Below, one piece after another: positions 8,814-18,361 of a stretch of DNA of 64,000 bases. Made by a program: the position numbers and the translations under genes. The notes under the pieces are model-generated. The model did no database searches, was not told where the DNA came from, and was given only the letters and a program-made list of their open reading frames with translations. The DNA is taken from the NCBI RefSeq assembly GCF_003054225.1, contig NZ_QBKQ01000001.1, positions 1,116,001-1,180,000 on the forward strand, given 5' to 3'. This stretch comes from Christiangramia gaetbulicola (GTDB lineage Bacteria > Bacteroidota > Bacteroidia > Flavobacteriales > Flavobacteriaceae). Position 1 is the stretch's first letter. Each line of letters starts with the position of its first letter.

Positions 8814-9971
8814 TTATGCGGCTTTTTTATGTAAAAATCGGGTTAGTTTTATCGAAAGATCGGTAAGGATTATTTTAGCGTTACCATTACGCTCTATATG
8901 ATAAATGGCCTTTTCCAGGGCATCTGTTATTTCCATGATATTATTCCCGTGAACAAAAGGCGCAAAATTTTCCAGTTTGAATTTTTCTGCCGTAGGTTCA
9001 AGATAGACCAGCGTTTTTGCCTTGTAGTTCATTAAAAGCGACTGCCGGAAAAAATCCATACAGTATAAAAGGAAGCTCTTTTGGGTCTCCCTGCCTAGCG
9101 CGGCGATCTCTTCACTCCAGGCAACCAGTTCCAGCACGGTAGATTTATTTCCTTTTGCCTTAAAGGCACTTCTTATCCAGCTGATGAACCAGGCTTCGAA
9201 TTGTTCGTCGCCAGCGTTCTTTTTCAAAATATGGATAGCTTTCGTGTAATCTCCATTCGCCTGGTGGGCGATCTTTTTTGCCAGAGATTCCTCACAGCCC
9301 TCACGTTCTATAAGTGCCTTGCAGATGTCTGCTTCTCCCAGCGGAGGGAAATGCAGGCTCTGGCAACGGGAACGAATGGTCTGTATAATGTTCTCCTCGT
9401 CTTCTGCTACCAGGATGAAAACCGTATTTTTTGGTGGCTCTTCAATGAGCTTCAGTAATTTATTAGATGCGGCAATATTCATTTTTTCAGCCATCCAGAT
9501 GATCATCACCTTAAAACCTCCTTCATATGCTTTTAAGGAAAGAGATTTTACAATATCCTGGGCCTCATAAACGCTTATTTGTCCCTGTTTGTTCTCTACT
9601 CCTAAGTTCTGATACCAGTCATAAAGGCTACCGTAAGGATTGTTCTTTACAAAGCTTCTCCATTCCTCCAGAAAATGAGAGGAAACCGGGTTTTTTTTCA
9701 CCTTTTCATTACCGGCTACGGGGAAGGCAAAATGCAGATCTGGATGAGATAAATTCCTGAATTTCAAATTGCAGCTTGCCGACTCTTCATTGTTGTTTTC
9801 TCCATCTGTATTTTTGCACAAAATGTACTGTGCATAAGCTATGGCCATAGGCAGAACGCCACTTCCCGGTTGTCCCGTAAAAAGTTGGGCATGGGGAATT
9901 CGGTTTCTGTCTGCGGTGGTCGTCAGATGATTTTTTATGTGTGGAAGACCAATTACATCGTTAAAAAGCAT
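8814..9971 (-). CDS. holB: DNA polymerase III delta' subunit
   Basis: Clamp-loader subunit of the replicative polymerase, about 385 residues. It has the AAA+ fold of the DnaX/HolB family: N-terminal FNDVIGLPHIKNHL, then GQPGSGVLPMA where a Walker A loop would be. The lysine of a true P-loop is missing, as expected for delta', which does not hydrolyse ATP. The SRC motif (TIRSRCQSL) and the ILKK region support the call. A frame start at TTG 9977 would add two residues; the ATG at 9971 is preferred. It is divergent from pgk across about 70 bases. Confidence 0.93.
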   Translation of the reverse strand: MLFNDVIGLPHIKNHLTTTADRNRIPHAQLFTGQPGSGVLPMAIAYAQYILCKNTDGENNNEESASCNLKFRNLSHPDLHFAFPVAGNEKVKKNPVSSHFLEEWRSFVKNNPYGSLYDWYQNLGVENKQGQISVYEAQDIVKSLSLKAYEGGFKVMIIWMAEKMNIAASNKLLKLIEEPPKNTVFILVAEDEENIIQTIRSRCQSLHFPPLGEADICKALIEREGCEESLAKKIAHQANGDYTKAIHILKKNAGDEQFEAWFISWIRSAFKAKGNKSTVLELVAWSEEIAALGRETQKSFLLYCMDFFRQSLLMNYKAKTLVYLEPTAEKFKLENFAPFVHGNNIMEITDALEKAIYHIERNGNAKIILTDLSIKLTRFLHKKAA

Positions 9972-10016
9972 AGGCAAATATAAAATTATATAGGCTTTAT
10001 TATCTTCGGAAAAATT

Positions 10017-10024
10017 TATATTTG
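10017..10024 (+). promoter_or_regulatory. Probable promoter box for pgk
   Basis: TATATTTG matches TAnnTTTG and lies 21 bases before the pgk ATG. At the -33 position there is TTT rather than TTG. Confidence 0.5.
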
Positions 10025-10045
10025 TAAGAAAGCAAAAGCAATACT

Positions 10046-11230
10046 ATGAAAACTATAGACGATTACAATTTTAATAATAAAAGGGCACTTATAAGAGTTG
10101 ATTTCAATGTTCCTCTAAATGATGAGATGAAAGTGACCGATGCAAATCGGATTGAAGCAGCTAAGCCAACAATTATTAAGATTCTCGAAGATGGTGGTAG
10201 TGTTGTGCTTATGTCACATTTAGGAAGGCCTAAAGGAAAAGAAAGCAAATATTCTTTACAGCATATAACCTCTAAGGTTTCTGAAGTCCTTGGGGTGAAG
10301 GTGAAATTTGTTGAAGATTGCGTTGGTGAAGAGGTTGAGAAAGCCGCAGCCGATTTACAGTCTGGTGAAGTGCTTCTTCTGGAAAACCTTCGTTTTCATG
10401 AAGAAGAAACCAAAGGAGATGAGCATTTCGCAGAACAACTTTCAAAACTGGGAGACATCTATGTAAATGATGCCTTTGGTACTGCCCACAGGGCTCATGC
10501 TTCCACAACTGTAGTAGCTAAATATTTCGAAGACAAATGCTTTGGGTATTTACTGGCTAAAGAGATCAAAAGTCTTGATAAGGTATTAAACAGTAAAGAG
10601 AAACCTGTTACTGCCGTTCTTGGTGGAGCAAAAGTTTCTTCTAAAATCACCGTAATTGAAAACATACTTGATAAAATAGATCATCTAATTATAGGTGGAG
10701 GGATGACTTATACCTTCATTAAGGCACAGGGAGGCCATATAGGGAATTCCCTGGTCGAAGATGATAAGCAGGAACTGGCACTGGAAATACTTAAAAAGGC
10801 CAAGGAAAAAGGAGTGGAAGTACACCTTCCAGTAGATTCTATTATTGCCGACAGTTTTTCTGAACAGGCAAGTACTCAGACAGAAAGTGTAGATAATATT
10901 CCTGACGGCTGGATGGGATTGGACGTAGGTCCGGAGACTGTTAAGAATTTTTCTGATGTCATCAGTAAATCCAAGATCATCCTTTGGAATGGACCTTTAG
11001 GAGTATTCGAAATGGATACTTTCGCAAAGGGAACTATCCAGTTGGGTGAAGCGATCGCTGAAGCTACTAAACACGGTGCTTTCTCTTTAGTTGGAGGAGG
11101 GGACTCTGTTGCAGCTGTTAAAAAATTCGGACTCGAAGATAAGGTAAGCTACGTTTCTACCGGTGGTGGAGCGATGCTTGAGATGCTTGAAGGAAAATCC
11201 CTTCCGGGAATTGAAGCAATTAAAAAGTAA
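10046..11230 (+). CDS. pgk: Phosphoglycerate kinase
   Basis: Glycolytic enzyme that transfers the phosphate of 1,3-bisphosphoglycerate to ADP. Length is 394 residues, normal. The N-terminal signature [13 protein letters not shown], the [10 protein letters not shown] substrate loop, the [12 protein letters not shown] nucleotide segment and the C-terminal [13 protein letters not shown] motif are all present. Start ATG at 10046 with a Bacteroidota promoter box just upstream. No strong terminator separates it from the lytic transglycosylase 49 bases later, so read-through is possible. Confidence 0.98.
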   Translation: MKTIDDYNFNNKRALIRVDFNVPLNDEMKVTDANRIEAAKPTIIKILEDGGSVVLMSHLGRPKGKESKYSLQHITSKVSEVLGVKVKFVEDCVGEEVEKAAADLQSGEVLLLENLRFHEEETKGDEHFAEQLSKLGDIYVNDAFGTAHRAHASTTVVAKYFEDKCFGYLLAKEIKSLDKVLNSKEKPVTAVLGGAKVSSKITVIENILDKIDHLIIGGGMTYTFIKAQGGHIGNSLVEDDKQELALEILKKAKEKGVEVHLPVDSIIADSFSEQASTQTESVDNIPDGWMGLDVGPETVKNFSDVISKSKIILWNGPLGVFEMDTFAKGTIQLGEAIAEATKHGAFSLVGGGDSVAAVKKFGLEDKVSYVSTGGGAMLEMLEGKSLPGIEAIKK

Positions 11231-11279
11231 AGAGGTACGAAATTTGATTACTTTCCGTTCGTTAATGTAAAATGAATTT

Positions 11280-12866
11280 ATGCTGAAACGAAAATATTTT
11301 ATGTTATTGCTCCTTGCCGGGATGTCTACCCTGGCACAGGAAAAGAAGAACAAGGAAAGGGTTGAAAAGGCTAATTTCAGGGTTCAGATATTTCAAAAGA
11401 GCGATGACACAGAGATCAAACTCGCAGAGCCTGATCCTGAATTTAGAGACAAACTGCCAATTTCTGCAGCAATTAGAGATTCCTCGAAGGTAAAACTGAA
11501 GGATCTCCCCCATGCAAAAACGATAGATTCGTTATGGAAGCTTGAACTTACTAATTCAGATCTTTTCGAGGATATGCAAAAAAGCATTCGCGAACAGGAT
11601 TATGAAGAGGTGGTCTATAAAGAACTTCCAACAGATACTTTAAAAGCCCGACTGGCAAAATTAAATGCCAGAACGCCTTTTAATATTGAATACAATCCAA
11701 TCCTGGAAAGTGTTATAAAGTCTTACCTGAAGCGAAATAAGCAGGGTATGGAGCGCCTAATGGCCTTGAGCACCTATTATTTCCCAATGTTCGAACAGGA
11801 ACTGGATAAATATGACATTCCTTTAGAGATCAAATACCTTGCGATCGTAGAATCTGCCCTAAACCCAAAGGCTAAATCCAGAGTTGGAGCTACGGGACTT
11901 TGGCAGTTCATGTTTACCACTGGTAAAATGCACGGCCTGGATGTAAGTTCTTATGTAGACGAACGTATGGATCCGGAAAGGTCTACTGAGGCTGCTGCAC
12001 AATACCTTGCCAGCCTGTATAAGGTTTTTGGAGATTGGGACCTGGTACTGGCTTCTTATAATTCTGGCCCGGGAAATGTTTCCAAGGCTATTCGAAGAAG
12101 CGGTGGATCTACAGATTACTGGCAATTAAGGAGGTATCTTCCACGTGAAACAGCAGGATATGTTCCTGCATTTCTGGCTACTATGTACCTTTTTGAATAT
12201 GCAGATGAGCATAATTTCCAGCCTAAGAATCCAGATGTGGTCTATTTTGAAACCGACACCATCCAGGTAAAACAATTACTTACTTTCGACCAGATCTCCA
12301 AGGTAACAGGTGTGGAAAATGAAATGCTTCAGTTTTTAAATCCAAGCTATAAGCTAGGGATCATTCCGTTTGTGGAAGATGAAAAATATAGCCTAAGGTT
12401 ACCAAAACCTGCTTCAGGAAAATTCGTGAGCAACGAAAGCGCCATCTATAATTTCGCTGAAACTCAAATAGCCGAGGAAAAGAAAGAACTTCCTAAATAC
12501 GTAGAGACTGAAGATCGTATTCGCTATAGAGTAAAAAGCGGTGATTACCTCGGGAAAATCGCAGAACGTTATGGAGTAGGAGTTAGCAGCATCAGGAGAT
12601 GGAATAATATGCGTAGCAATAACATCAGGGTAGGGCAATATCTTACGATCTACCCACGGAAACCGGTAGAGGTTGCCAGTAGCAAAAAGGCCTCTGAAAC
12701 TAAGAAGAGTTCAAATCCCAGATTCTATACGGTGAAAAGTGGAGACTCACTTTGGAGTATTTCTAAAAAGTTCCCGGGCGTTACGGTACAGAATTTGCGG
12801 TCATGGAATGATATGAACTCAAATAGTCTTAAACCGGGCATGAAAATTAAGATTTCCAAAGGTTAA
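11280..12866 (+). CDS. LysM lytic transglycosylase, MltD-like
   Basis: Cleaves peptidoglycan glycan strands in the periplasm, leaving 1,6-anhydro ends. The protein is 528 residues: a signal peptide (about 1-20), a linker, an SLT goose-lysozyme-type domain (about 180-310) and two LysM repeats at the C-terminus (about 415-462 and 480-526). The catalytic glutamate sits in AIVESALNPKA, followed by GATGLWQFM and the ASYNSGPGNV segment that mark family 1 transglycosylases of the MltD kind. The LysM units begin RVKSGDYLGKI and TVKSGDSLWSI. It precedes the DUF4837 lipoprotein by 23 bases. Very similar in layout to E. coli MltD, which however is a lipoprotein. Confidence 0.92.
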   Translation: MLKRKYFMLLLLAGMSTLAQEKKNKERVEKANFRVQIFQKSDDTEIKLAEPDPEFRDKLPISAAIRDSSKVKLKDLPHAKTIDSLWKLELTNSDLFEDMQKSIREQDYEEVVYKELPTDTLKARLAKLNARTPFNIEYNPILESVIKSYLKRNKQGMERLMALSTYYFPMFEQELDKYDIPLEIKYLAIVESALNPKAKSRVGATGLWQFMFTTGKMHGLDVSSYVDERMDPERSTEAAAQYLASLYKVFGDWDLVLASYNSGPGNVSKAIRRSGGSTDYWQLRRYLPRETAGYVPAFLATMYLFEYADEHNFQPKNPDVVYFETDTIQVKQLLTFDQISKVTGVENEMLQFLNPSYKLGIIPFVEDEKYSLRLPKPASGKFVSNESAIYNFAETQIAEEKKELPKYVETEDRIRYRVKSGDYLGKIAERYGVGVSSIRRWNNMRSNNIRVGQYLTIYPRKPVEVASSKKASETKKSSNPRFYTVKSGDSLWSISKKFPGVTVQNLRSWNDMNSNSLKPGMKIKISKG

Positions 12867-12889
12867 GACCACTAATCAAATCCGATAAA

Positions 12890-13870
12890 ATGAAACGTAG
12901 CTTAATCCTGCTAGCCAGTATTTTTCTAATTATTTCCTGTAATGACGGGAAAACCAAAAAGGAAAGAAGGATCCTTTCAGATTCCTCAGGAAACATTAAC
13001 CAACTAACCGTAGTGATAGAGAATGAACTCTGGGAAGGAGAGGTAGGAGAAGCGATTAGAACTAATTTTGCAGCGCCGGTAGATGGTCTGCCTCAGGAGG
13101 AACCTTTATTCAGTTTAAGCCAGATCCCGCCAGAAACCTTTTCTGGTTTCGTTAGAAACAGCCGGATCTTTTTAAAAATAGAAGATTCTACCCCTAAGGG
13201 TATGGACCTTTTCGAAGATGAATTTGCCCGTCCGCAAACCGGAGTGGTGCTTATGGGAGACAATTCTGAAGAGTTAATCGATGTGATTAACGAAAAGTCA
13301 GATTCTATCGTAAAGCTTCTTAAAAAGACAGAATTGACCGAAAAACAGCGAAGAATACGTAAGTCTTTGAAGAAAGATGATGCTCTTAGCGAGAAATTTG
13401 GATTAAAATTAAAGTTTCCTTCAGCTTACAGATACGCAAAAGAGGATGAACATTTTTCCTGGATACGTAAAGAGATCCCTAAGGGAAGTATGGAGATCCT
13501 GGTATATGAAGTGCCTATCAACCAGATCGAGAATGATTCCAGCGTTATTGCGAACATTATAGAGATGAGAGACTCAATTGGAGAAGCTCAGATTCCTGGT
13601 CGTTTAAAAGGTTCTTATATGATCACTGAAAAGGCTTATGCGCCTTACCTTTTCGAAACGGAGATAGACGGTAAATTCGCTTATGAAACTCGTGGTACCT
13701 GGGAAGTGGCCAATGATTTTATGGCTGGTCCATTTGTGAACTACGCGGTGAAAGATGAAGAGAATAACCGCTTTGTGATCCTGGAAGGTTTTGTATTCTC
13801 ACCATCGAGAGGAAAACGGGATAATATATTCGAGCTGGATGCGATACTGCAATCGGCAGAATTTGAATAA
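12890..13870 (+). CDS. DUF4837 lipoprotein
   Basis: Predicted lipoprotein of 326 residues with an N-terminal signal and lipobox ending LIISC (Cys at residue 17). The remaining sequence is soluble and mixed alpha/beta, and begins with a segment about giving or losing activity that I match to the Bacteroidota family DUF4837 (NQLTVVIENELWEG). Function unknown. It follows the lytic transglycosylase closely and is closed by a strong terminator, so the two likely form a small envelope operon. The conserved pairing suggests a role with the cell wall, but nothing catalytic can be seen. Confidence 0.78.
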   Translation: MKRSLILLASIFLIISCNDGKTKKERRILSDSSGNINQLTVVIENELWEGEVGEAIRTNFAAPVDGLPQEEPLFSLSQIPPETFSGFVRNSRIFLKIEDSTPKGMDLFEDEFARPQTGVVLMGDNSEELIDVINEKSDSIVKLLKKTELTEKQRRIRKSLKKDDALSEKFGLKLKFPSAYRYAKEDEHFSWIRKEIPKGSMEILVYEVPINQIENDSSVIANIIEMRDSIGEAQIPGRLKGSYMITEKAYAPYLFETEIDGKFAYETRGTWEVANDFMAGPFVNYAVKDEENNRFVILEGFVFSPSRGKRDNIFELDAILQSAEFE

Positions 13871-13872
13871 AT

Positions 13873-13908
13873 AAAAAACCCAACTGAAAAGTTGGGTTTT
13901 GTTTTTTT
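13873..13908. terminator. Bidirectional terminator after the DUF4837 gene
   Basis: AAAACCCAACT, loop GAAA, AGTTGGGTTTT, then a T-tract; an A-run before the stem gives a U-tract in the opposite sense. It lies between the convergent DUF4837 and tatA genes. Confidence 0.9.
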
Positions 13909-13923
13909 ATATAAAAGCCTGTG

Positions 13924-14130
13924 TTACTTTTTTTCTTCAGAAACCTTATTGTCGTCTGATGTTGTTCCTTTTTCGTCGTCTTTAGAAGCGTCCTTGAATT
14001 CTTTAATTCCACTACCAAGTCCTCTCATCAATTCAGGAATCTTACGTCCTCCAAAGAGCAGCAATATTACAACCACAATTAAAATGATCTGTGGAGCTCC
14101 TATAGCTAAAGGCAAAATAAATGCATTCAT
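13924..14130 (-). CDS. tatA: Sec-independent protein translocase TatA/E
   Basis: Pore-forming subunit of the twin-arginine system, which exports folded proteins across the inner membrane. The 68-residue protein has one transmembrane helix (about residues 9-26), the hinge [21 protein letters not shown] that defines TatA/E, and a charged Lys/Asp/Glu tail. Start ATG at 14130. No tatC is in the window. It is divergent from the M23 peptidase gene across about 157 bases in which I see only promoter-like sequence. Confidence 0.93.
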   Translation of the reverse strand: MNAFILPLAIGAPQIILIVVVILLLFGGRKIPELMRGLGSGIKEFKDASKDDEKGTTSDDNKVSEEKK

Positions 14131-14261
14131 GTCTTTTAATTTAGTTTTACAAACTTAGCAAGAATTCACCAATTTAAACGTTAAGAAGGCAATAATTTGA
14201 CTCTCATTAGTGTCAGCTTTAATTACTTATCTGGCATTATTAAAGAGGAAATTATTTAATT

Positions 14262-14269
14262 TATCTTTG
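14262..14269 (+). promoter_or_regulatory. Probable -7 box for the M23 peptidase gene
   Basis: TATCTTTG, a full match to TAnnTTTG, 18 bases before the ATG at 14288. No good TTG at the usual spacing. Confidence 0.4.
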
Positions 14270-14287
14270 TAGAACCTAATAAAGGCT

Positions 14288-15157
14288 ATGGCTCAAAATA
14301 ACAAACCAAAAAAGAAGTTCGCGAAGAAACTGCTTCATAAGTACCGTATGGTCGTTCTTAATGAGGATACTTTCGAAGAACGTTTTTCTTTCAGGCTTAC
14401 CCGCCTAAATGTATTTGTGACCGTTGGTTTATCTGCCATATTTCTTGTGGTCATTACCACCATTCTTATCGCTTTTACTCCGCTAAGAGAATATATACCG
14501 GGCTATTCCTCGGCAGAACTTAAAGAAAGAGCAACTAATCTTTCCTATGTTTCAGATTCCCTGCAGAATGTAATACGAATGAACGACCAGTATCTTAGTT
14601 CGATTAAGAATGCTCTTACAGGAGATCTGGATACTGAGCAACTTAACCGTGATTCGATCTTAAGTCAGCCAATTACTGATGCTGAATATGAAGAAATAAA
14701 TCGGATAAAAGCAGATTCCCTGCTGAGGGAAGAAGTAGCCCAGGAGGATAAATACAATATTCTACCTACGGCGACAGACGATATTAATTTCTCTCTTTTT
14801 CCGCCGGTGAAAGGATCCATATCAGATCCTTACAGCATAGAAGATAAACATTATGCGGTAGACATCGTTACTTCCCGTAATGCGCCCATTAAGTCTATTG
14901 CAGACGGCAGGGTTATCTTTGCTGAATGGACCGCAGAAACGGGTTATGTAATTATCATAAAACATAGCTATGGCCTTATTTCGGCCTATAAGCATAATGC
15001 TTCTATTTCAAAATCCCAGGGTGATATGGTTAGAGCAGGAGAAGTGATCGCAACAGCCGGAAATACCGGCGAATTAACTACCGGGCCTCACGTGCACTTT
15101 GAATTATGGAATGAGGGAAATCCGGTTGACCCTTCAGAATACATTGATTTCAATTAA
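14288..15157 (+). CDS. M23 (LytM) peptidoglycan endopeptidase, membrane anchored
   Basis: Predicted zinc endopeptidase that cuts peptidoglycan cross-links. The 289 residues comprise a basic cytoplasmic tail with the segment YRMVVLNEDTFEERFSFRL, one membrane helix (about 43-66), a short helical linker and a C-terminal LytM domain (about 185-285). Metal motifs are HYAVDIV (H and D of HxxxD) and HVHFELW (HxH), so the site looks complete and active. This architecture, with the conserved tail before the helix, is common in Flavobacteriia. It is followed three bases later by the GH3-like gene, indicating co-transcription. Confidence 0.9.
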   Translation: MAQNNKPKKKFAKKLLHKYRMVVLNEDTFEERFSFRLTRLNVFVTVGLSAIFLVVITTILIAFTPLREYIPGYSSAELKERATNLSYVSDSLQNVIRMNDQYLSSIKNALTGDLDTEQLNRDSILSQPITDAEYEEINRIKADSLLREEVAQEDKYNILPTATDDINFSLFPPVKGSISDPYSIEDKHYAVDIVTSRNAPIKSIADGRVIFAEWTAETGYVIIIKHSYGLISAYKHNASISKSQGDMVRAGEVIATAGNTGELTTGPHVHFELWNEGNPVDPSEYIDFN

Positions 15158-15160
15158 AAT

Positions 15161-16654
15161 ATGTCTATAAAGTCTTTTGCAGCTAAAATATTCGCCTCAC
15201 ACATCAGGAAAAAGATCGATAAATGGGCCGCGAATCCTCATGATACCCAGCAGAAAGTTTTTGATGAACTAATCAAAACAGCCAGAAACACCAGGTTTGG
15301 TAAGGATCATGATTTTGGTGAAATAAGATCACATGCAGATTTCGTGCAAAAGGTTCCGGTTCGGGACTATGAAGAACTTAAGAATTATGTAGATATGATG
15401 GTTGCAGGCAAAGAGGATATCCTTTGGCCGGGGAAACCATTGTATTATGCCAAGACTTCCGGAACTACGAGTGGGGCAAAATATATTCCGCTTACCAAGG
15501 AATCCATGCCAACTCATATCAACGCGGCCAGGAATGCTATTCTATGTTATATCGCCGATACCGGCAAGTCTAAATTTGTAGATGGGAAAATGATCTTTCT
15601 ACAGGGAAGTCCGGAACTTGACGAGAAGAATGGCGTTAAACTGGGCAGGCTTTCAGGGATTGTAGCGCACTATGTGCCAGGATATTTACAGAAGAACCGT
15701 ATGCCGAGCTGGGAAACGAATTGTATAGACGACTGGGAGAGAAAAGTAGATGCGATCGTGGAGGAAACTCTGCCGGAAGATATGTCTGTGATTAGCGGTA
15801 TACCTTCCTGGGTACAGATGTATTTTGAAAGGCTTATCGATAAGACCGGAAAAAAGGTAGGTGATATTTTCCCTAATTTTGATCTGTTCATTTACGGAGG
15901 CGTGAATTATGAGCCCTATCGCTCTAAATTTGAAACGCTGATAGGCAGAAAAGTGGACAGTATTGAGCTTTACCCTGCTTCTGAAGGTTTTTTTGCTTTT
16001 CAGGACAAACAGGATGTAAAGGGAATGCTGCTTCAGCTGGACTCGGGTATGTTCTATGAATTCATCAAAGCAGATGAGTTCTATTCAGAAAACCCTGAAA
16101 GACTGCTTTTAAAAGATGTTGAAGAAGGAGTGAATTACGTAATGATCATTTCTTCTACAGCCGGTTTGTGGGCTTATAATATCGGGGATACGATTCAGTT
16201 TACTTCCTTAAAGCCTTACCGGGTGATCGTTTCTGGCCGGATAAAACATTTTATTTCAGCTTTTGGAGAGCATGTTATCGCTAAAGAAGTTGAAGAGGCC
16301 ATGCAGGATGCGGTTGCCGAAACAGGTGCAGAAATTAGTGAATTTACAGTGGCGCCGCAGATAAATCCTGACGGAGAAGAACTTCCCTACCATGAATGGT
16401 TCATAGAATTTGAGCAGGAACCGGAAGATTTAAATAGATTTGCTGATATTATTGATAAATCTTTACAAAAGCAGAATTCCTATTACCTGGACCTTATCAA
16501 GGGAAATATTCTGCAGCGACTTAAGATCACAAAAATCCCCAGGAACGGATTTCAGGATTATATGAAATCTATCGGGAAACTTGGTGGGCAGAACAAGCTT
16601 CCAAGATTATCTAACGATCGCCAGATCGCAGATAAACTCAAAAATATTATTTAA
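15161..16654 (+). CDS. GH3-family adenylate-forming enzyme
   Basis: Member of the GH3 family (named from plant auxin-responsive genes), ANL-type enzymes that activate a carboxylic acid with ATP and join it to an amine, often an amino acid. The protein is 497 residues. The P-loop-like motif YAKTSGTTSGAKYIPLT near residue 96, a central ELYPASEGFFAFQ region and the hinge SGRIKHFISAFGEHV are visible. The bacterial substrate is unknown. It lies between the M23 peptidase and the DUF6909 gene with 3 and 9 bases of spacing, so all three are likely co-expressed. Family call strong, function open. Confidence 0.87.
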   Translation: MSIKSFAAKIFASHIRKKIDKWAANPHDTQQKVFDELIKTARNTRFGKDHDFGEIRSHADFVQKVPVRDYEELKNYVDMMVAGKEDILWPGKPLYYAKTSGTTSGAKYIPLTKESMPTHINAARNAILCYIADTGKSKFVDGKMIFLQGSPELDEKNGVKLGRLSGIVAHYVPGYLQKNRMPSWETNCIDDWERKVDAIVEETLPEDMSVISGIPSWVQMYFERLIDKTGKKVGDIFPNFDLFIYGGVNYEPYRSKFETLIGRKVDSIELYPASEGFFAFQDKQDVKGMLLQLDSGMFYEFIKADEFYSENPERLLLKDVEEGVNYVMIISSTAGLWAYNIGDTIQFTSLKPYRVIVSGRIKHFISAFGEHVIAKEVEEAMQDAVAETGAEISEFTVAPQINPDGEELPYHEWFIEFEQEPEDLNRFADIIDKSLQKQNSYYLDLIKGNILQRLKITKIPRNGFQDYMKSIGKLGGQNKLPRLSNDRQIADKLKNII

Positions 16655-16663
16655 AAAATTACT

Positions 16664-18352
16664 ATGTCGATATTAAAATTACAGGGACGCACGAGAGCAC
16701 AGGAGAGTTCGGGAGCTATAGAACGTATGTATATCACCATGAGACACCTCTTCAATCGAGGTTTCTATAAGCCAATGGGAGTTTCTGGTGATACCCTGAG
16801 AGAATCCCTTTTAACCCTGAGACCGGAGATCTATGGATCTATAGCTAATGATAAAGCAGAACTTGAAGGGCTTTTATATGTGATAGACCGTCTTCCCCAC
16901 GGGATAGAGGAATGTCGTTTTATCAATCTTACCAGTGATGAGGGTTATGGGAATTCACATTTTAAACCTATTGTTCCTCCAAAAAGAAGAAGAAATTGTT
17001 ACAGGATCGATGATGAGCAAATGAATATTGAGATCACCAGGGGAAGATCTGAGATCTATGATATTCTTACCCACTTAACCTTCCTTTTTATTGAATCACA
17101 TAAAATCATGAAAAGGGTATTGATAGATGAGGAAGGCAGCGTGAACCGTGATTGGGAAAAGCTTGAATTCGCTGTAAAACAACAGGGCGATCTATCCCAG
17201 GCTCAGCGTGAGGTTGCATTAACCCATACCGCCAGCATTCTGGGCAGGACCTTTCATGAAATTTCTAAATTGTATCCCAAGTTCTCAACGCCAGATAATC
17301 CTGATCGCTTTCTAAGGCTGGTATGGTCTTTAGGAAACATGGCGATTAGAGAAGGTGTGAAAAATGAAAAGAGGATCATCACCTTTAGCCCGGTGCTTAG
17401 AGAGCGCCTGGGTCACCACATTCATGGAGAGATATGGGCAAATCATATCAAGCAGTGCCTTATGGAAAATGATCTTATGGACCGGCCACTGCACATAATC
17501 AGCGCCAATATGCATAGCGTGATGAACACTCTGTATACGCCTTATGCCCTTAAGACAGAATTGAAAAAGAAGAAGACCCTCGATATTTACGAGGAATTAA
17601 GTGATAGCGGTAATGGTGCTCTTAGAAATAAAGTGACCAAAGCTGCTTTAGATAAGGGTATGTTCTTCCTAGAAGATAAAAGCGGAACCAATATCGATGT
17701 TCAGATCTTTGATACCGCCAAGCTTGAGGATGGCTTTAATGGCAAGAAACTGGAAAACCTTAAAGCCGGAGATAAACCGGTAATTCTGGTGATGGACTAT
17801 GCCTTTGGAGAGCAGGCTTATGAAACAATGGATGAGTTGCTTAAGCCTTATAATCTGAAGGATGAAGAGTTGAAAATGAACGTCAAGTCTATCTCTATTA
17901 TGGGGAAAGCGGGAATTCTTGAAGGCGGAAAAGGTGATATAATGATCCCGGATGCTCACCTTTTTGAAGGGACAGCAGATAATTACCCATTTGAAAATCA
18001 GCTTAGAAAATCCGATCTTGAAGGACACGGAATCAAAGTAGTTGACGGAGCGATGATCACGGTACTTGGAACATCGCTACAGAACAAGGATATTTTAAGG
18101 TTTTTCCATGATTCAACCTGGAATGTTTGCGGGCTGGAAATGGAAGGTGCTCATTACCAAAAAGCCATCCAGGCTGCCTCTAGATTACGAAGAAGTATTT
18201 CTGAAGATGTTGAGGTAAGATATGCCTATTATGCTTCAGATAACCCGTTGGAAACAGGGAGTACGCTGGCCTCGGGAGGATTGGGAACTTCAGGAGTAAA
18301 ACCTACTTATCTGATCACAGAAAAGATACTGGAACAAATTTTTAATTCATAA
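16664..18352 (+). CDS. DUF6909 protein with nucleoside-phosphorylase-like C-terminus
   Basis: Cytoplasmic protein of 562 residues with no signal or membrane helix. I recognise it as the Bacteroidota family DUF6909. The N-terminal half is helical, with a conserved basic patch PPKRRRNCYRIDD and ITRGRSEIYD. The C-terminal half carries GKAGILEGGKGDIMIPD (about residues 414-430) and GLEMEGAHYQKAI (about 490-502), which look like the Gly-rich loop and the E-M-E ribose-binding motif of nucleoside phosphorylases and AMP nucleosidases. That relation is my inference from short motifs. It is followed nine bases later by rfbC and preceded by the GH3-like gene. Confidence 0.7.
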   Translation: MSILKLQGRTRAQESSGAIERMYITMRHLFNRGFYKPMGVSGDTLRESLLTLRPEIYGSIANDKAELEGLLYVIDRLPHGIEECRFINLTSDEGYGNSHFKPIVPPKRRRNCYRIDDEQMNIEITRGRSEIYDILTHLTFLFIESHKIMKRVLIDEEGSVNRDWEKLEFAVKQQGDLSQAQREVALTHTASILGRTFHEISKLYPKFSTPDNPDRFLRLVWSLGNMAIREGVKNEKRIITFSPVLRERLGHHIHGEIWANHIKQCLMENDLMDRPLHIISANMHSVMNTLYTPYALKTELKKKKTLDIYEELSDSGNGALRNKVTKAALDKGMFFLEDKSGTNIDVQIFDTAKLEDGFNGKKLENLKAGDKPVILVMDYAFGEQAYETMDELLKPYNLKDEELKMNVKSISIMGKAGILEGGKGDIMIPDAHLFEGTADNYPFENQLRKSDLEGHGIKVVDGAMITVLGTSLQNKDILRFFHDSTWNVCGLEMEGAHYQKAIQAASRLRRSISEDVEVRYAYYASDNPLETGSTLASGGLGTSGVKPTYLITEKILEQIFNS

Positions 18353-18361
18353 ACTAAAAGA

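Noticed and set aside
9840-9880. Damaged P-loop in HolB as a sign of a broken gene
   Set aside because: Delta' subunits usually lack a working Walker A lysine, so this is normal.
13719-14158. Open frames antisense to and beside tatA and the DUF4837 gene
   Set aside because: They are shadows with no recognisable protein features, whereas tatA and DUF4837 fit their families over their whole length.
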